The notes below the pieces were generated by a model, which saw nothing but the letters and a program-made list of their open reading frames with translations, was not told the origin of the DNA and made no database searches. From contig NZ_CABPRV010000003.1 in the NCBI RefSeq assembly GCF_902459735.1, positions 372,001-436,000 on the forward strand: a DNA stretch of 64,000 nt. The letters run 5' to 3'. The stretch's first letter is position 1. The number at the start of each line of letters is the position of its first letter. This DNA is from Pandoraea capi (GTDB lineage Bacteria > Pseudomonadota > Gammaproteobacteria > Burkholderiales > Burkholderiaceae). Position numbers and translations under genes: made by a program. Shown here one piece after another: positions 35,971 to 43,742 of this stretch.

Positions 35971-35995
35971 AAAGGGCGGACGTGGTTCGCCCTTT
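35971..35995 (+). terminator. Terminator-like hairpin after the epoxide hydrolase
   Basis: AAAGGGCG (35971-35978) pairs with CGCCCTTT (35988-35995) around a nine-base loop, 20 bases after the stop codon. The stem itself ends in TTT followed by GTTG, so the U-tract is short. It probably ends the ohr/epoxide hydrolase transcript. Confidence 0.6.
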
Positions 35996-36104
35996 GTTGC
36001 ATTACCCATTGACGAGGGGCGCTGACGCATAGCGATTCCGGGCTGCCGTAGGCGCTTACAATGGCCGGCGGTCGCAAACACCTCCTTGAACCCCCAAGGC
36101 GATT

Positions 36105-36344
36105 GACGTCCTGAATCTGGGCGACACCGAGGCAAAGAACCGGGCGCTCATAGAAAAGCGGAAGCGTCTCGTGGAAGCACTCATTTGGGCGGACTACGGC
36201 GCAGCGCCGGCAGACCTTCTCGTGGAGGATGACGACATCATCCTCGCGATGGTAGATGAGTTGTCGACGCCCACAGAGGGGCGGCTCGACGCATTTGCCC
36301 CCGTACTAGCGAATATTCTGAAAAATCACCTTGGCGTTATCTGA
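36105..36344 (+). CDS. Small hypothetical protein or gene remnant
   Basis: The frame is open from 36090 to TGA at 36342-36344 and gives a plausible acidic helical protein of up to about 80 residues (middle part: LVEALIWADYGAAPADLL; end: LANILKNHLGVI). There is no ATG at the start; the only good start is GTG at 36171 with GGAAG upstream, giving about 57 residues. Codons such as ATA, GTA, CTA and AAT are unusual for this genome, suggesting acquired DNA or a truncated older gene. I recognise no family. Confidence 0.35.
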   Translation, partial: DVLNLGDTEAKNRALIEKRKRLVEALIWADYGAAPADLLVEDDDIILAMVDELSTPTEGRLDAFAPVLANILKNHLGVI

Positions 36345-36416
36345 CGTGCCTGCGCAGACGAGGGCTGAGCGGCGGTCGATAACGCAGACGTAGTGTTGCA
36401 AAGCTTACTGGTCTGC

Positions 36417-37325
36417 CTACGTTGACCAGATCCGCAGCGGCTCGGCGGGGGCGCCGTGCACGAGCGGGCGGAGCTTGAGCCAATGGGCGATGAGCAACCG
36501 GCGGGCTGTCTCCATGTCGTGACTGAGCACGCGCAGCACCAGCACGTTGCCCGGCAAACAGGTGATGCCCGCGCGAATCCCGTCGTCGAACGGCAGTCCT
36601 TCGGCCAGCGACTCGGCCAACTCACGCGTGCATGCCGGACCCACAGCCCACAGTGCTGCGAAGACGGGGAAGCCCGCGAGGCCGGTCGCGCCGGTGCGCT
36701 GGGCGTCGTCCGCGCCGAGCACCGCCTGCTCGGCCCACAGCAGACGGTCCTGCGCGTCGCGCAATTCGAAGTTCGAGCGCCAGCGGCCCTGCGTCCATTG
36801 CTCGCCAGCGGCCTGACGACCGAGGAGCGTCGCGTCCCAGCCGATCGCCGTGGCGTGCTCGCCGAGTCGCACGGTGATCGTCTGGCGCGCATCGGCATGC
36901 TCGAACACGATGTTCTCCAGCGGCAGCCAGTCGAGCTTCGCGCCGTCGCGCACGGCGAGCTTGATGTCCTGCGTGCCGAAGCGCCCTTGCGACTTGTACC
37001 ACTTGGTCGCGCCCGGCGTCGTCAGCACGGCGTGCGCGCCGTCGCCCACGTCGATGTCGATGGACAGCGCATCGCCCCCCGCAATGCCGCCGGGCGGATG
37101 CACGACGACGGCATGGCAGATGCCCGGGCCTTCCGGGTGAAGCGACTTCTGAACGACGAGCGGGCCCTTGTGCCGACGCGTTGCAAGCACGGTGCGCGCC
37201 TGCTGACGCACGAAGCCGAGTGTGAGTTCGGCATGCCAGCCCGCGGATGATGTCGCGGGTGCCGCCGACGCCGATGTCGGCGCAGAGGTTGACGGCACAG
37301 CGGTGGGAACGTCTGGATGATTCAT
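36417..37325 (-). CDS. ureD: Urease accessory protein UreD
   Basis: A 302-residue scaffold protein that binds apo-urease and, with UreF and UreG, directs nickel insertion. Family blocks: GPLVVQKSLHPEGPGICHAVVVHPPGGIAGGD, TPGATKWYKSQG, and LENIVFEHADARQ are all intact. About 35 Pro/Ala/Ser-rich residues precede the core. The ATG at 37325 is likelier than a TTG seven codons upstream. It follows urtE in the same direction, as in typical urtABCDE-ureDABC loci, but here the next gene downstream is not ureA. Confidence 0.93.
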   Translation of the reverse strand: MNHPDVPTAVPSTSAPTSASAAPATSSAGWHAELTLGFVRQQARTVLATRRHKGPLVVQKSLHPEGPGICHAVVVHPPGGIAGGDALSIDIDVGDGAHAVLTTPGATKWYKSQGRFGTQDIKLAVRDGAKLDWLPLENIVFEHADARQTITVRLGEHATAIGWDATLLGRQAAGEQWTQGRWRSNFELRDAQDRLLWAEQAVLGADDAQRTGATGLAGFPVFAALWAVGPACTRELAESLAEGLPFDDGIRAGITCLPGNVLVLRVLSHDMETARRLLIAHWLKLRPLVHGAPAEPLRIWST

Positions 37326-37513
37326 GAGAGACGGAAACTTGCGCAAGCGCGGGCGTGCCGGTGGACGGTGAGCGAATACCGAATCGCGGGTGCGAACAAC
37401 ACGGCACGCAACACCGCTCGCGGGTTAACGGAATATCGCGACGAATGGCGCGAATCTATCACGCGCCGCGACATCGCGACATCCCGTTCGGCGTTGGATG
37501 CGTCGACGCGTCG

Positions 37514-38215
37514 TTACACCGCCACCATGTGCCGCACACCGTCGGCCTCCATATCCTTGCCCAGACCGCTCGCGACGATGGCCCCGCGACTCATCACGCG
37601 GTAGTGATCCGCGAGTTCGAGCGCGAAGTCGTAATACTGCTCGACGAGCAGCACCGTCATGCCGCGCTCATCCACGAGGCGTCGCAGCGTGCGTCCGATG
37701 TCCTTGATGATCGACGGCTGAATGCCTTCCGTCGGTTCGTCGAGAATCAGCAGTTGCGGATCGCTCATGAGCGCGCGTCCGATGGCGAGTTGCTGCTGTT
37801 GCCCACCGGACAGATCGCCACCGCGTCGCTGCTTCATGTCGCGCAACACCGGGAACAGTTCATAGATGTCGTTCGGCACGCCGCGTTTGGCTTCACGGGA
37901 CGGACGGCTGGCCGCGCCGATCAACAGATTCTCCTCGACGGTGAGGCGCGGGAAGATCTCGCGCCCCTGCGGCACGTACGCCAGCCCGCTCGACACACGG
38001 GCATAGGAAGGCGAGGACGTGAGCGTCTTGCCGCGCCACGCGATGCTTCCCGACTTCACCGGCACCACGCCCATGAGGCATTTGAGCAGCGTGGTCTTAC
38101 CCACGCCGTTGCGCCCGAGCAGCACGGTGAGTTGTGCGTCGGGCACCGTGAATTCCACGTTGCGCAGGATGTGACTGCCGCTGTAGTACTGATTGAGTGC
38201 GTGAATTTCCAGCAT
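37514..38215 (-). CDS. urtE: Urea ABC transporter ATP-binding protein UrtE
   Basis: A 233-residue LivF-like ATPase. MLEIHALNQYYSGSHILRNV is the diagnostic UrtE N-terminus, Walker A is GRNGVGKT, the signature LSGGQQQQ and Walker B LLILDEPTEGIQ. With UrtD it drives high-affinity urea uptake. The ATG at 38215 lies two bases after the urtD stop. ureD follows after about 190 bases. Confidence 0.94.
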   Translation of the reverse strand: MLEIHALNQYYSGSHILRNVEFTVPDAQLTVLLGRNGVGKTTLLKCLMGVVPVKSGSIAWRGKTLTSSPSYARVSSGLAYVPQGREIFPRLTVEENLLIGAASRPSREAKRGVPNDIYELFPVLRDMKQRRGGDLSGGQQQQLAIGRALMSDPQLLILDEPTEGIQPSIIKDIGRTLRRLVDERGMTVLLVEQYYDFALELADHYRVMSRGAIVASGLGKDMEADGVRHMVAV

Positions 38216-38217
38216 GG

Positions 38218-39084
38218 TCAGCGTCCCAGATACGATTCGATCACGCGCTCGTCGCGTTGCACCGCGTCGAGCGTGCCTTCGGCGAGCACCCGGCCTTCGG
38301 CCATCACCGTGACGAGACCTGTCTCGCCCGCGAGCGCCGCGACGAACGCCATGTCGTGCTCGACCACCATCATCGAGCAGTGGCCGCGCAGACGGTTCAG
38401 CAACTCGGCCAACTGCGCCGTTTCCTCGTCGGTCATCCCGGCTGCCGGTTCGTCGAGCAACAGCAACTGAGGCTGCTGCATCAGCAACATGCCGATCTCC
38501 AGCCGCTGCTTCTGACCGTGCGACAACTGACCGGCGCGCACATGCGCCTGATGTTCGAGATGCGTGAGCGCGAGGACTTCTTCGATACGGCGTCGCATCA
38601 ACGGGGTGAGCATCGCCCACAACGCGTGGAACCAGCGCTTGTCGCCGGCGCAGGCGAGTTCAAGGTTTTCCCAGACACTGTGATGCTCGAACACCGTCGG
38701 CTTCTGGAACTTGCGACCGACGCCGGCCTGCGCGATGGCGGGTTCGTCCAGTCGCGAGAGGTCGAGCGTCTGCCCGAGGAAGGCACGACCCGAGTCGGGA
38801 CGCGCCTTGCCGGTGATCACGTCCATCATCGTCGTCTTGCCCGCACCGTTCGGACCGATGATGCAGCGCAGTTCGTCGGTCTTGATCGACAGCGAGAGAT
38901 CGTTCAGCGCGCGAAAGCCGTCGAACGATACGGAAATGTTCTCAAGGTAGAGGATGAGGCCGTGCGACGTATCGATCTCACCCGGCACCACGAGGTGCGA
39001 CATGCCGGTGGCGTCGCCGCTGACGGTCACGGAGGCATCCGGCGCATCGGCCTCCTGCCAGCGAATGTCGTAGTCGGGTCTCAT
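38218..39084 (-). CDS. urtD: Urea ABC transporter ATP-binding protein UrtD
   Basis: A 288-residue LivG-like ATPase. Walker A GPNGAGKT, the UrtD segment TMMDVITGKARPDSG, signature LSHGQKQ, Walker B LLLLDEPAAGMTDEET. The core starts around residue 44; the preceding residues are an acidic low-complexity extension. It overlaps urtC by 4 bases. Confidence 0.94.
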   Translation of the reverse strand: MRPDYDIRWQEADAPDASVTVSGDATGMSHLVVPGEIDTSHGLILYLENISVSFDGFRALNDLSLSIKTDELRCIIGPNGAGKTTMMDVITGKARPDSGRAFLGQTLDLSRLDEPAIAQAGVGRKFQKPTVFEHHSVWENLELACAGDKRWFHALWAMLTPLMRRRIEEVLALTHLEHQAHVRAGQLSHGQKQRLEIGMLLMQQPQLLLLDEPAAGMTDEETAQLAELLNRLRGHCSMMVVEHDMAFVAALAGETGLVTVMAEGRVLAEGTLDAVQRDERVIESYLGR

Positions 39085-40283
39085 GCGCGGTCTCCGGAAA
39101 CGGGATGGGGCACGTCGCCTTCGGCGGCAGCCGGCGCGTGCTGCGTGCGCTTACGCGTGAGTTGCGAGACGAGTCCCATCACCCCCTGCGGCAGCAACAG
39201 CGGCACCAGCACGAACATCGCACCGAGGAAGAACAGCCAGTATTCGGCGAAGTACGCGGTGAAGAAGCTCTTTGCGCCGTTGACGATGAACGCGCCAGCA
39301 ATCGCACCGATGAGCGAGCCGCGTCCGCCGATGGCGACCCAGATCGCCATTTCGATGGAGTTGACCGGCGCCATCTCGCTCGGATTGATGATGCCGACCT
39401 GCGGCACGTACAGCGCACCGGCAATGCCGCACAGCATGGCGGACAGCGTCCACACGAACAGCTTGTAGCTCAGCGGCCGGTAGCCGAGGAACATGGCGCG
39501 CGATTCGCCGTCGCGAATGGCGGTCACGACACGGCCGAACTTCGACACGACCAGCGCGCGGCACAGCAGGAACGCACCGACCAGCACCGCGAACGTCACC
39601 AGAAACAGCACGGTGCGCGTGTTCGCCGAGGTGATCGAGTAGCCCAGAATGCGCTTGAAATCCGTAAAGCCGTTGTTGCCGCCGAAGCCGGTTTCGTTGC
39701 GATAGAACAGCAACATGGCTGCAAAGGTGAGCGCCTGCGTGATAATCGACAGATAGACGCCCTTCACACGCGAGCGGAACGCCAGATAGCCGAAGAGCCA
39801 TGCGACCACGCCGGGCAGCGCGACGACGAGAAACATCGCCCACGCGAAATGCTCGGTGCCGGTCCAGTACCAGGGCAGTTCCTTCCAGTCGAGAAACACC
39901 ATGAAGTCCGGCAGGTCGCTGTGATACACGCCGTCACGGCCGATGCCGCGCATGAGGTACATGCCCATCGCATAACCGCCCAGCGCGAAGAACAGGCCGT
40001 GACCGAGGCTCAGAATGCCGCAGTAGCCCCACACCAGATCGAGCGCGAGCGCCGCGATGGCGTAGCACATGATCTTGCCGACGAGCGTCATGGCGTAAGC
40101 CGACAGGTGCAACGGATGCGCGGCCGGCAGTACCAGCGCACACACCGGCACGATCACCATGACGGCCAGCACGAAGGCCAGCAACAGCGGGGCCACGTGT
40201 TTGGGCAGCAACCGCGCGCGTGCCGGGACATCCAGCGACATCGCCGGTGCAATGCCTTCGGGGAGAAAGTTCGACGTTTGCAT
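39081..40283 (-). CDS. urtC: Urea ABC transporter permease UrtC
   Basis: A 400-residue LivM-like permease with about ten helices. YCGILSLGHGLFFALGGYAMGMYLMR is a hallmark of the family, followed by TGFGGNNGFTDFK and the EAA-like VVTAIRDGESRAMFLGYRP. The last 30 residues are a charged cytoplasmic tail. Its ATG directly abuts the urtB stop, so the two are coupled. Confidence 0.94.
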   Translation of the reverse strand: MQTSNFLPEGIAPAMSLDVPARARLLPKHVAPLLLAFVLAVMVIVPVCALVLPAAHPLHLSAYAMTLVGKIMCYAIAALALDLVWGYCGILSLGHGLFFALGGYAMGMYLMRGIGRDGVYHSDLPDFMVFLDWKELPWYWTGTEHFAWAMFLVVALPGVVAWLFGYLAFRSRVKGVYLSIITQALTFAAMLLFYRNETGFGGNNGFTDFKRILGYSITSANTRTVLFLVTFAVLVGAFLLCRALVVSKFGRVVTAIRDGESRAMFLGYRPLSYKLFVWTLSAMLCGIAGALYVPQVGIINPSEMAPVNSIEMAIWVAIGGRGSLIGAIAGAFIVNGAKSFFTAYFAEYWLFFLGAMFVLVPLLLPQGVMGLVSQLTRKRTQHAPAAAEGDVPHPVSGDRA

Positions 40284-41906
40284 TCAGGCCTCCGCGCTGC
40301 GCCCTTTGAGCGCAAACATGCCCTGCGGGCGCTTCTGGATGAACAGCACGATCAGGATCAGCACGGCGATCTTGGCGAGCACGGCACCCCACACGGGTTC
40401 GAGCAGCTTGTTGGCGATGCCCAGACCGAACGCGCCGACGATCGTCCCGGCAAGCTGACCCACGCCGCCGAGCACCACGGCCATGAACGAGTCGATGATG
40501 TAGCTCTGACCGAGGTCGGGGCCGACGTTGCCGATCTGCGAGAGTGCGCAACCGCCCAGTCCGGCGATGCCTGCACCGAAGGCGAAGGCGTAGCTGTCGA
40601 CGCGTCCCGTCTTCACGCCCACGCAGGCGGCCATGGCGCGGTTCTGCGTCACGGCGCGAATGAACAGGCCGAGGCGCGTGAGGTTGAGCACCGACCACGT
40701 AATCGCTACGACGGCCAGCGCGAACACGAGAATCACGATGCGGTTGTACGGCAGCATCAGGTTCGGCAGCACGGCAATGCCGCCGCTCATCCACGACGGA
40801 TTGATGACTTCGACGTTCTGCGCGCCGAACAGCGTGCGCACCGCCTGAATCAGCAGCAGGCTGATACCGAAGGTCGTGAGCAGCGTCTCCAGCGGACGTC
40901 CGTACAGATGCTTGATGATGGTGCGCTCCAGCACGAAGCCGACAACGGCCGCGACGAGAAAGGCCGTCGGCACGGCAGCGACGAGATAGAAATCGAACGC
41001 ACCCGGCGCGAAGCGCTGAAAGAGCGTCTGCACGACATAGGTGGCATAGGCGCCGATCATCAGGAATTCACCGTGCGCCATGTTGATCACGCCGATGAGG
41101 CCGTACGTGATCGCCAGGCCGAGGGCGGCGAGCAGGAGCACGCTGCCGAGCGAGAGACCGGCGAAGACCGTGCCGAAGAACTCGCTGCGGCGCTGTGCCG
41201 ACGCCAGTTGCGTGAGGGCGATGTCGGCGGCGCTGCGCACGGTGGCATCCGGCTCGGCGTAGGTGCCGTCAGCCTGTTTGGCGACGATGGGCAGCAGCAG
41301 GTCGCGCATCTGCGGATCGCCGGCGGCGGCGATCAGGTCGATGGCTTCGCGACGCTTCTTCGGATCGGCGTCGTGCAGTGCCGTTTGCGCCCAGAGTTGA
41401 TCGAGACGCTTGCGCAATGCCGGATCTGTCTCCTTCTGGCGGGCTTGCTCGATGAGCGCCTTGAACGCGGGCGACGGGTTTTGCAGCATCGTGTCGATGG
41501 CTTGCGCGCGCGCGTCGTGGTCCGGCGAGAGCAGCGCACCGGCGGCCGCGGCGGTGGCGACCTTCGCGCGCAGCACGTTGTTGAGCGTCAGTGATCCGGC
41601 GTCGTCGGCCTTGACCGGCGCGCCCGTGATCGGGTCGACGTATTTGTCGTCCTTCTGAATGGCGATGCTGTTGCCCACGGTCGCGGCCGTGTCGTCGGCG
41701 AGCGCTTTGAGCAGGGCTGCGGCCTGCGGCGAACCGTCGGCAGCGAGGTGATCGATGGCTTGAGCCTTGGCGTCGAAATCGTCACCGGCGAGGGCGGCGA
41801 GATCGTCGTTGGTGACGGCCGCACGGGCCGTGGAGGACATCGTCAGCGCAGCGCCCAGAGAGATCAGGACAAGGGCGGCAGCGGTCCAGCGTCTTATCGT
41901 TATCAT
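40284..41906 (-). CDS. urtB: Urea ABC transporter permease UrtB with periplasmic extension
   Basis: A 540-residue protein. The C-terminal 300 residues are the LivH-like permease (LGLAITYGLIGVINMAHGEFLMIGAY is the signature). The N-terminus has a signal peptide (AALVLISLGAALTMSSTARA) followed by about 200 residues of helical, Ala/Asp-rich repeats predicted to lie in the periplasm, a layout typical of long UrtB proteins in proteobacteria. I chose the ATG at 41906 (AGAGG seven bases upstream) over one at 41921. urtA precedes it by 63 bases. Confidence 0.93.
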   Translation of the reverse strand: MITIRRWTAAALVLISLGAALTMSSTARAAVTNDDLAALAGDDFDAKAQAIDHLAADGSPQAAALLKALADDTAATVGNSIAIQKDDKYVDPITGAPVKADDAGSLTLNNVLRAKVATAAAAGALLSPDHDARAQAIDTMLQNPSPAFKALIEQARQKETDPALRKRLDQLWAQTALHDADPKKRREAIDLIAAAGDPQMRDLLLPIVAKQADGTYAEPDATVRSAADIALTQLASAQRRSEFFGTVFAGLSLGSVLLLAALGLAITYGLIGVINMAHGEFLMIGAYATYVVQTLFQRFAPGAFDFYLVAAVPTAFLVAAVVGFVLERTIIKHLYGRPLETLLTTFGISLLLIQAVRTLFGAQNVEVINPSWMSGGIAVLPNLMLPYNRIVILVFALAVVAITWSVLNLTRLGLFIRAVTQNRAMAACVGVKTGRVDSYAFAFGAGIAGLGGCALSQIGNVGPDLGQSYIIDSFMAVVLGGVGQLAGTIVGAFGLGIANKLLEPVWGAVLAKIAVLILIVLFIQKRPQGMFALKGRSAEA

Positions 41907-41969
41907 GCGAAACCTCTGCATGCGCCGGAAGCCGTCGGTGCGGCTCCGGCGCAGGGAATGGAAGGAAGA

Positions 41970-43226
41970 TCAGACCTTGTCGGGCTTGCCTTCGTTACCC
42001 GCGATGAACGGGCTCCACGGCTGGGCGCGCACGGTCGACTTCGTCTTCCACACGACGTTGAACTGACCGTCCGGGCGGATTTCGCCGATCATCACCGGCT
42101 TGTGCAGGTGGTGGTTGCCGTCCATGACCATGTCGAAGCCGTCCGGCGACTTGAACGACTGGCCGATCATGGCGGTGCGCACCTTGTCGACGTCCGTGCT
42201 CGCGGCCTTCTCGACGGCCTGCTTCCACATATGCATGCCGACGTAGGTGGCTTCCATCGGGTCGTTCGTCACGCGCTTGTCGCCGCCGGGCAGCCCCTTG
42301 GCCTTGACGTACGCGAACCATTCCTTCTTGAACGCATCGTTGGTCGGGTTCTTCAACGACATGAAGTAGTTCCACGCCGCGAGGTGACCCACCAGCGGCT
42401 TGGTGTCGATGCCGCGCAGTTCTTCTTCGCCGACGGAGAACGCCACGACCGGCACGTCCGTCGCCTTGAGGCCCTGGTTACCGAGTTCCTTGTAGAACGG
42501 CACGTTCGAGTCGCCGTTGATCGTCGAGATGACGGTGGTCTTGCCGCCCTGGGCGAACTGCTTGATGTTGGCGACGATGGTCTGATAGTCGCTGTGACCG
42601 AACGGCGTGTAGACCTCCTGAATATCCTTGTCGGCCACGCCCTTCGAGTGCAGGAACGCGCGCAGGATCTTGTTGGTCGTGCGCGGGTAGACATAGTCGG
42701 TGCCGAGCAGGAAGAAGCGCTTGGCACTGCCGCCTTCCTTGCCCATCAGATATTCCACGGCCGGAATCGCCTGCTGGTTCGGTGCGGCGCCGGTGTAGAA
42801 GACGTTCTTCGACATCTCTTCGCCTTCGTACTGCACCGGGTAGTAGAGCAGGCCGTTGAGTTCTTCGAAGACCGGCAGCACCGACTTGCGCGACACGGAG
42901 GTCCAGCAGCCGAACACGGCGGCGACCTTGTCCTTGGTGAGCAACTGGCGTGCCTTTTCGGCGAAGAGCGGCCAGTTCGACGCCGGGTCGACGACCACGG
43001 CTTCGAGCGGACGACCCATCACGCCGCCCTTGGCGTTGATGTCGGCGATGGTCATGAGCGCGACATCCTTGAGCGACGTCTCCGAGATGGCCATCGTGCC
43101 CGAGAGCGAATGCAGGATACCGACCTTGATGGGCTGCTTGCTTTGCGCGAACAAGTTCGGCGCCATGCCGGTAAGCGATGCGGCGCCCGAGAGGGCCGCC
43201 ATCTGGAGTAGCGTGCGTCGTTTCAT
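41970..43226 (-). CDS. urtA: Urea ABC transporter substrate-binding protein UrtA
   Basis: A 418-residue periplasmic binding protein. MKRRTLLQMAALSGAASLTG is a twin-arginine-type signal (RRTLLQ), so export is probably by Tat. The mature part begins QPIKVGILHSLSGTMAISE, and AVFGCWTSVSRKSVLPVFEELNGLLYYPVQYEGEE is the family's urea-pocket region. It is the first gene of urtABCDE-ureD and has a near-perfect sigma-54 promoter about 60 bases upstream. Confidence 0.95.
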   Translation of the reverse strand: MKRRTLLQMAALSGAASLTGMAPNLFAQSKQPIKVGILHSLSGTMAISETSLKDVALMTIADINAKGGVMGRPLEAVVVDPASNWPLFAEKARQLLTKDKVAAVFGCWTSVSRKSVLPVFEELNGLLYYPVQYEGEEMSKNVFYTGAAPNQQAIPAVEYLMGKEGGSAKRFFLLGTDYVYPRTTNKILRAFLHSKGVADKDIQEVYTPFGHSDYQTIVANIKQFAQGGKTTVISTINGDSNVPFYKELGNQGLKATDVPVVAFSVGEEELRGIDTKPLVGHLAAWNYFMSLKNPTNDAFKKEWFAYVKAKGLPGGDKRVTNDPMEATYVGMHMWKQAVEKAASTDVDKVRTAMIGQSFKSPDGFDMVMDGNHHLHKPVMIGEIRPDGQFNVVWKTKSTVRAQPWSPFIAGNEGKPDKV

Positions 43227-43281
43227 GGTACGTCTTCCCCTATTCCTGGTTAGACCGGAGGATCCGGTATTCGGGGACTAA

Positions 43282-43297
43282 CGCAAGGGCCGTGCCA
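43282..43297 (-). promoter_or_regulatory. Sigma-54 promoter of urtABCDE
   Basis: On the minus strand TGGCACGGCCCTTGCG matches TGGCAC-N5-TTGCW in every position except the last, with the GG and GC dinucleotides ten bases apart. Transcription would begin near 43272, leaving a leader of about 46 bases before urtA. Such promoters need an NtrC-type activator, consistent with nitrogen-limited expression of urea uptake. Confidence 0.8.
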
Positions 43298-43513
43298 GCA
43301 TGCGTGGATGTCGCCGCGATGGCGGCTTCTTACGTGTGCGAGCGACGTATCGGAGACCGACCGGATGGCCGGAATTCACCTTGGTATTCAAACTTGCATC
43401 CAAGTTTTCCGGGCTTTGGCGCGCAGGAGAAATGTGACCTCCCATCGTCCTTTCGGCCGAGGGTGGTCGCCCGGCGAGAGGCACGTTGGTGCGGTGACGC
43501 GCTGAGTTGGTGC

Positions 43514-43528
43514 GCACCGATTTGGCGC
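43514..43528. promoter_or_regulatory. NtrC-like site upstream of urtA (imperfect)
   Basis: GCACCGATTTGGCGC is one base away from GCACC-N5-GGTGC. It lies about 220 bases upstream of the sigma-54 promoter, rather far but still within enhancer range. Confidence 0.35.
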
Positions 43529-43667
43529 GACGCGCGCGCCGTGGATCACCTTTGTGCATGGGAGGCCGGGTAAGGCTGGGCAAACGTCTGCCGATCTCCG
43601 CCTGGGCGGCCGGGCGCTCGATCGGCGAACGCGATCCTCCCACTCGGTGGCACTTTTTGATGCATGA

Positions 43668-43683
43668 TTGGCATTCGTGCCAA
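43668..43683. promoter_or_regulatory. Palindrome TTGGCA-TTCG-TGCCAA before the MFS gene
   Basis: Perfect 6-bp arms (43668-43673 and 43678-43683) around TTCG, 60 bases before the MFS start codon: a likely operator for a repressor of this gene. The GlxA-type regulator two genes on is one possible binder, but nothing in the sequence proves it. Confidence 0.45.
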
Positions 43684-43742
43684 ATCGGCTGACGGCAAGA
43701 TGGGGGCTCTCAACGATTCCCCTCTTGTCCGATTCCACGCAT

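Larger units (their letters stand above)
35951..36416. other. Gap between epoxide hydrolase and ureD
   Basis: This 466-base stretch holds a terminator-like hairpin (35971-35995), a small open frame without a good start (36105-36344), and an inverted repeat GCAGAC/GTCTGC (36384-36389 and 36411-36416) directly beside the ureD stop. It is richer in A and T than its surroundings and marks one edge of the segment that separates ureD from ureA. Confidence 0.5.
43227..43742. other. Divergent regulatory gap between urtA and an MFS gene
   Basis: No gene is supported in these 516 bases. The urtA side holds the sigma-54 promoter at 43282-43297. Further out are an NtrC-like half-dyad at 43514-43528 and, near the MFS start, the palindrome TTGGCA-TTCG-TGCCAA. 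The rest is GC-rich with no stems of note. Confidence 0.6.

Noticed and set aside
39105-41594. 829-codon plus-strand open frame opposite urtC and urtB
   Set aside because: Antisense shadow of two clear permease genes; low-complexity Arg/His/Gln-rich translation.
43648-43663. TGGCACTTTTTGATGC as a plus-strand sigma-54 promoter for the MFS gene
   Set aside because: The GG and GC are 11 bases apart instead of 10 and the -12 element is GATGC, so the spacing rule fails.
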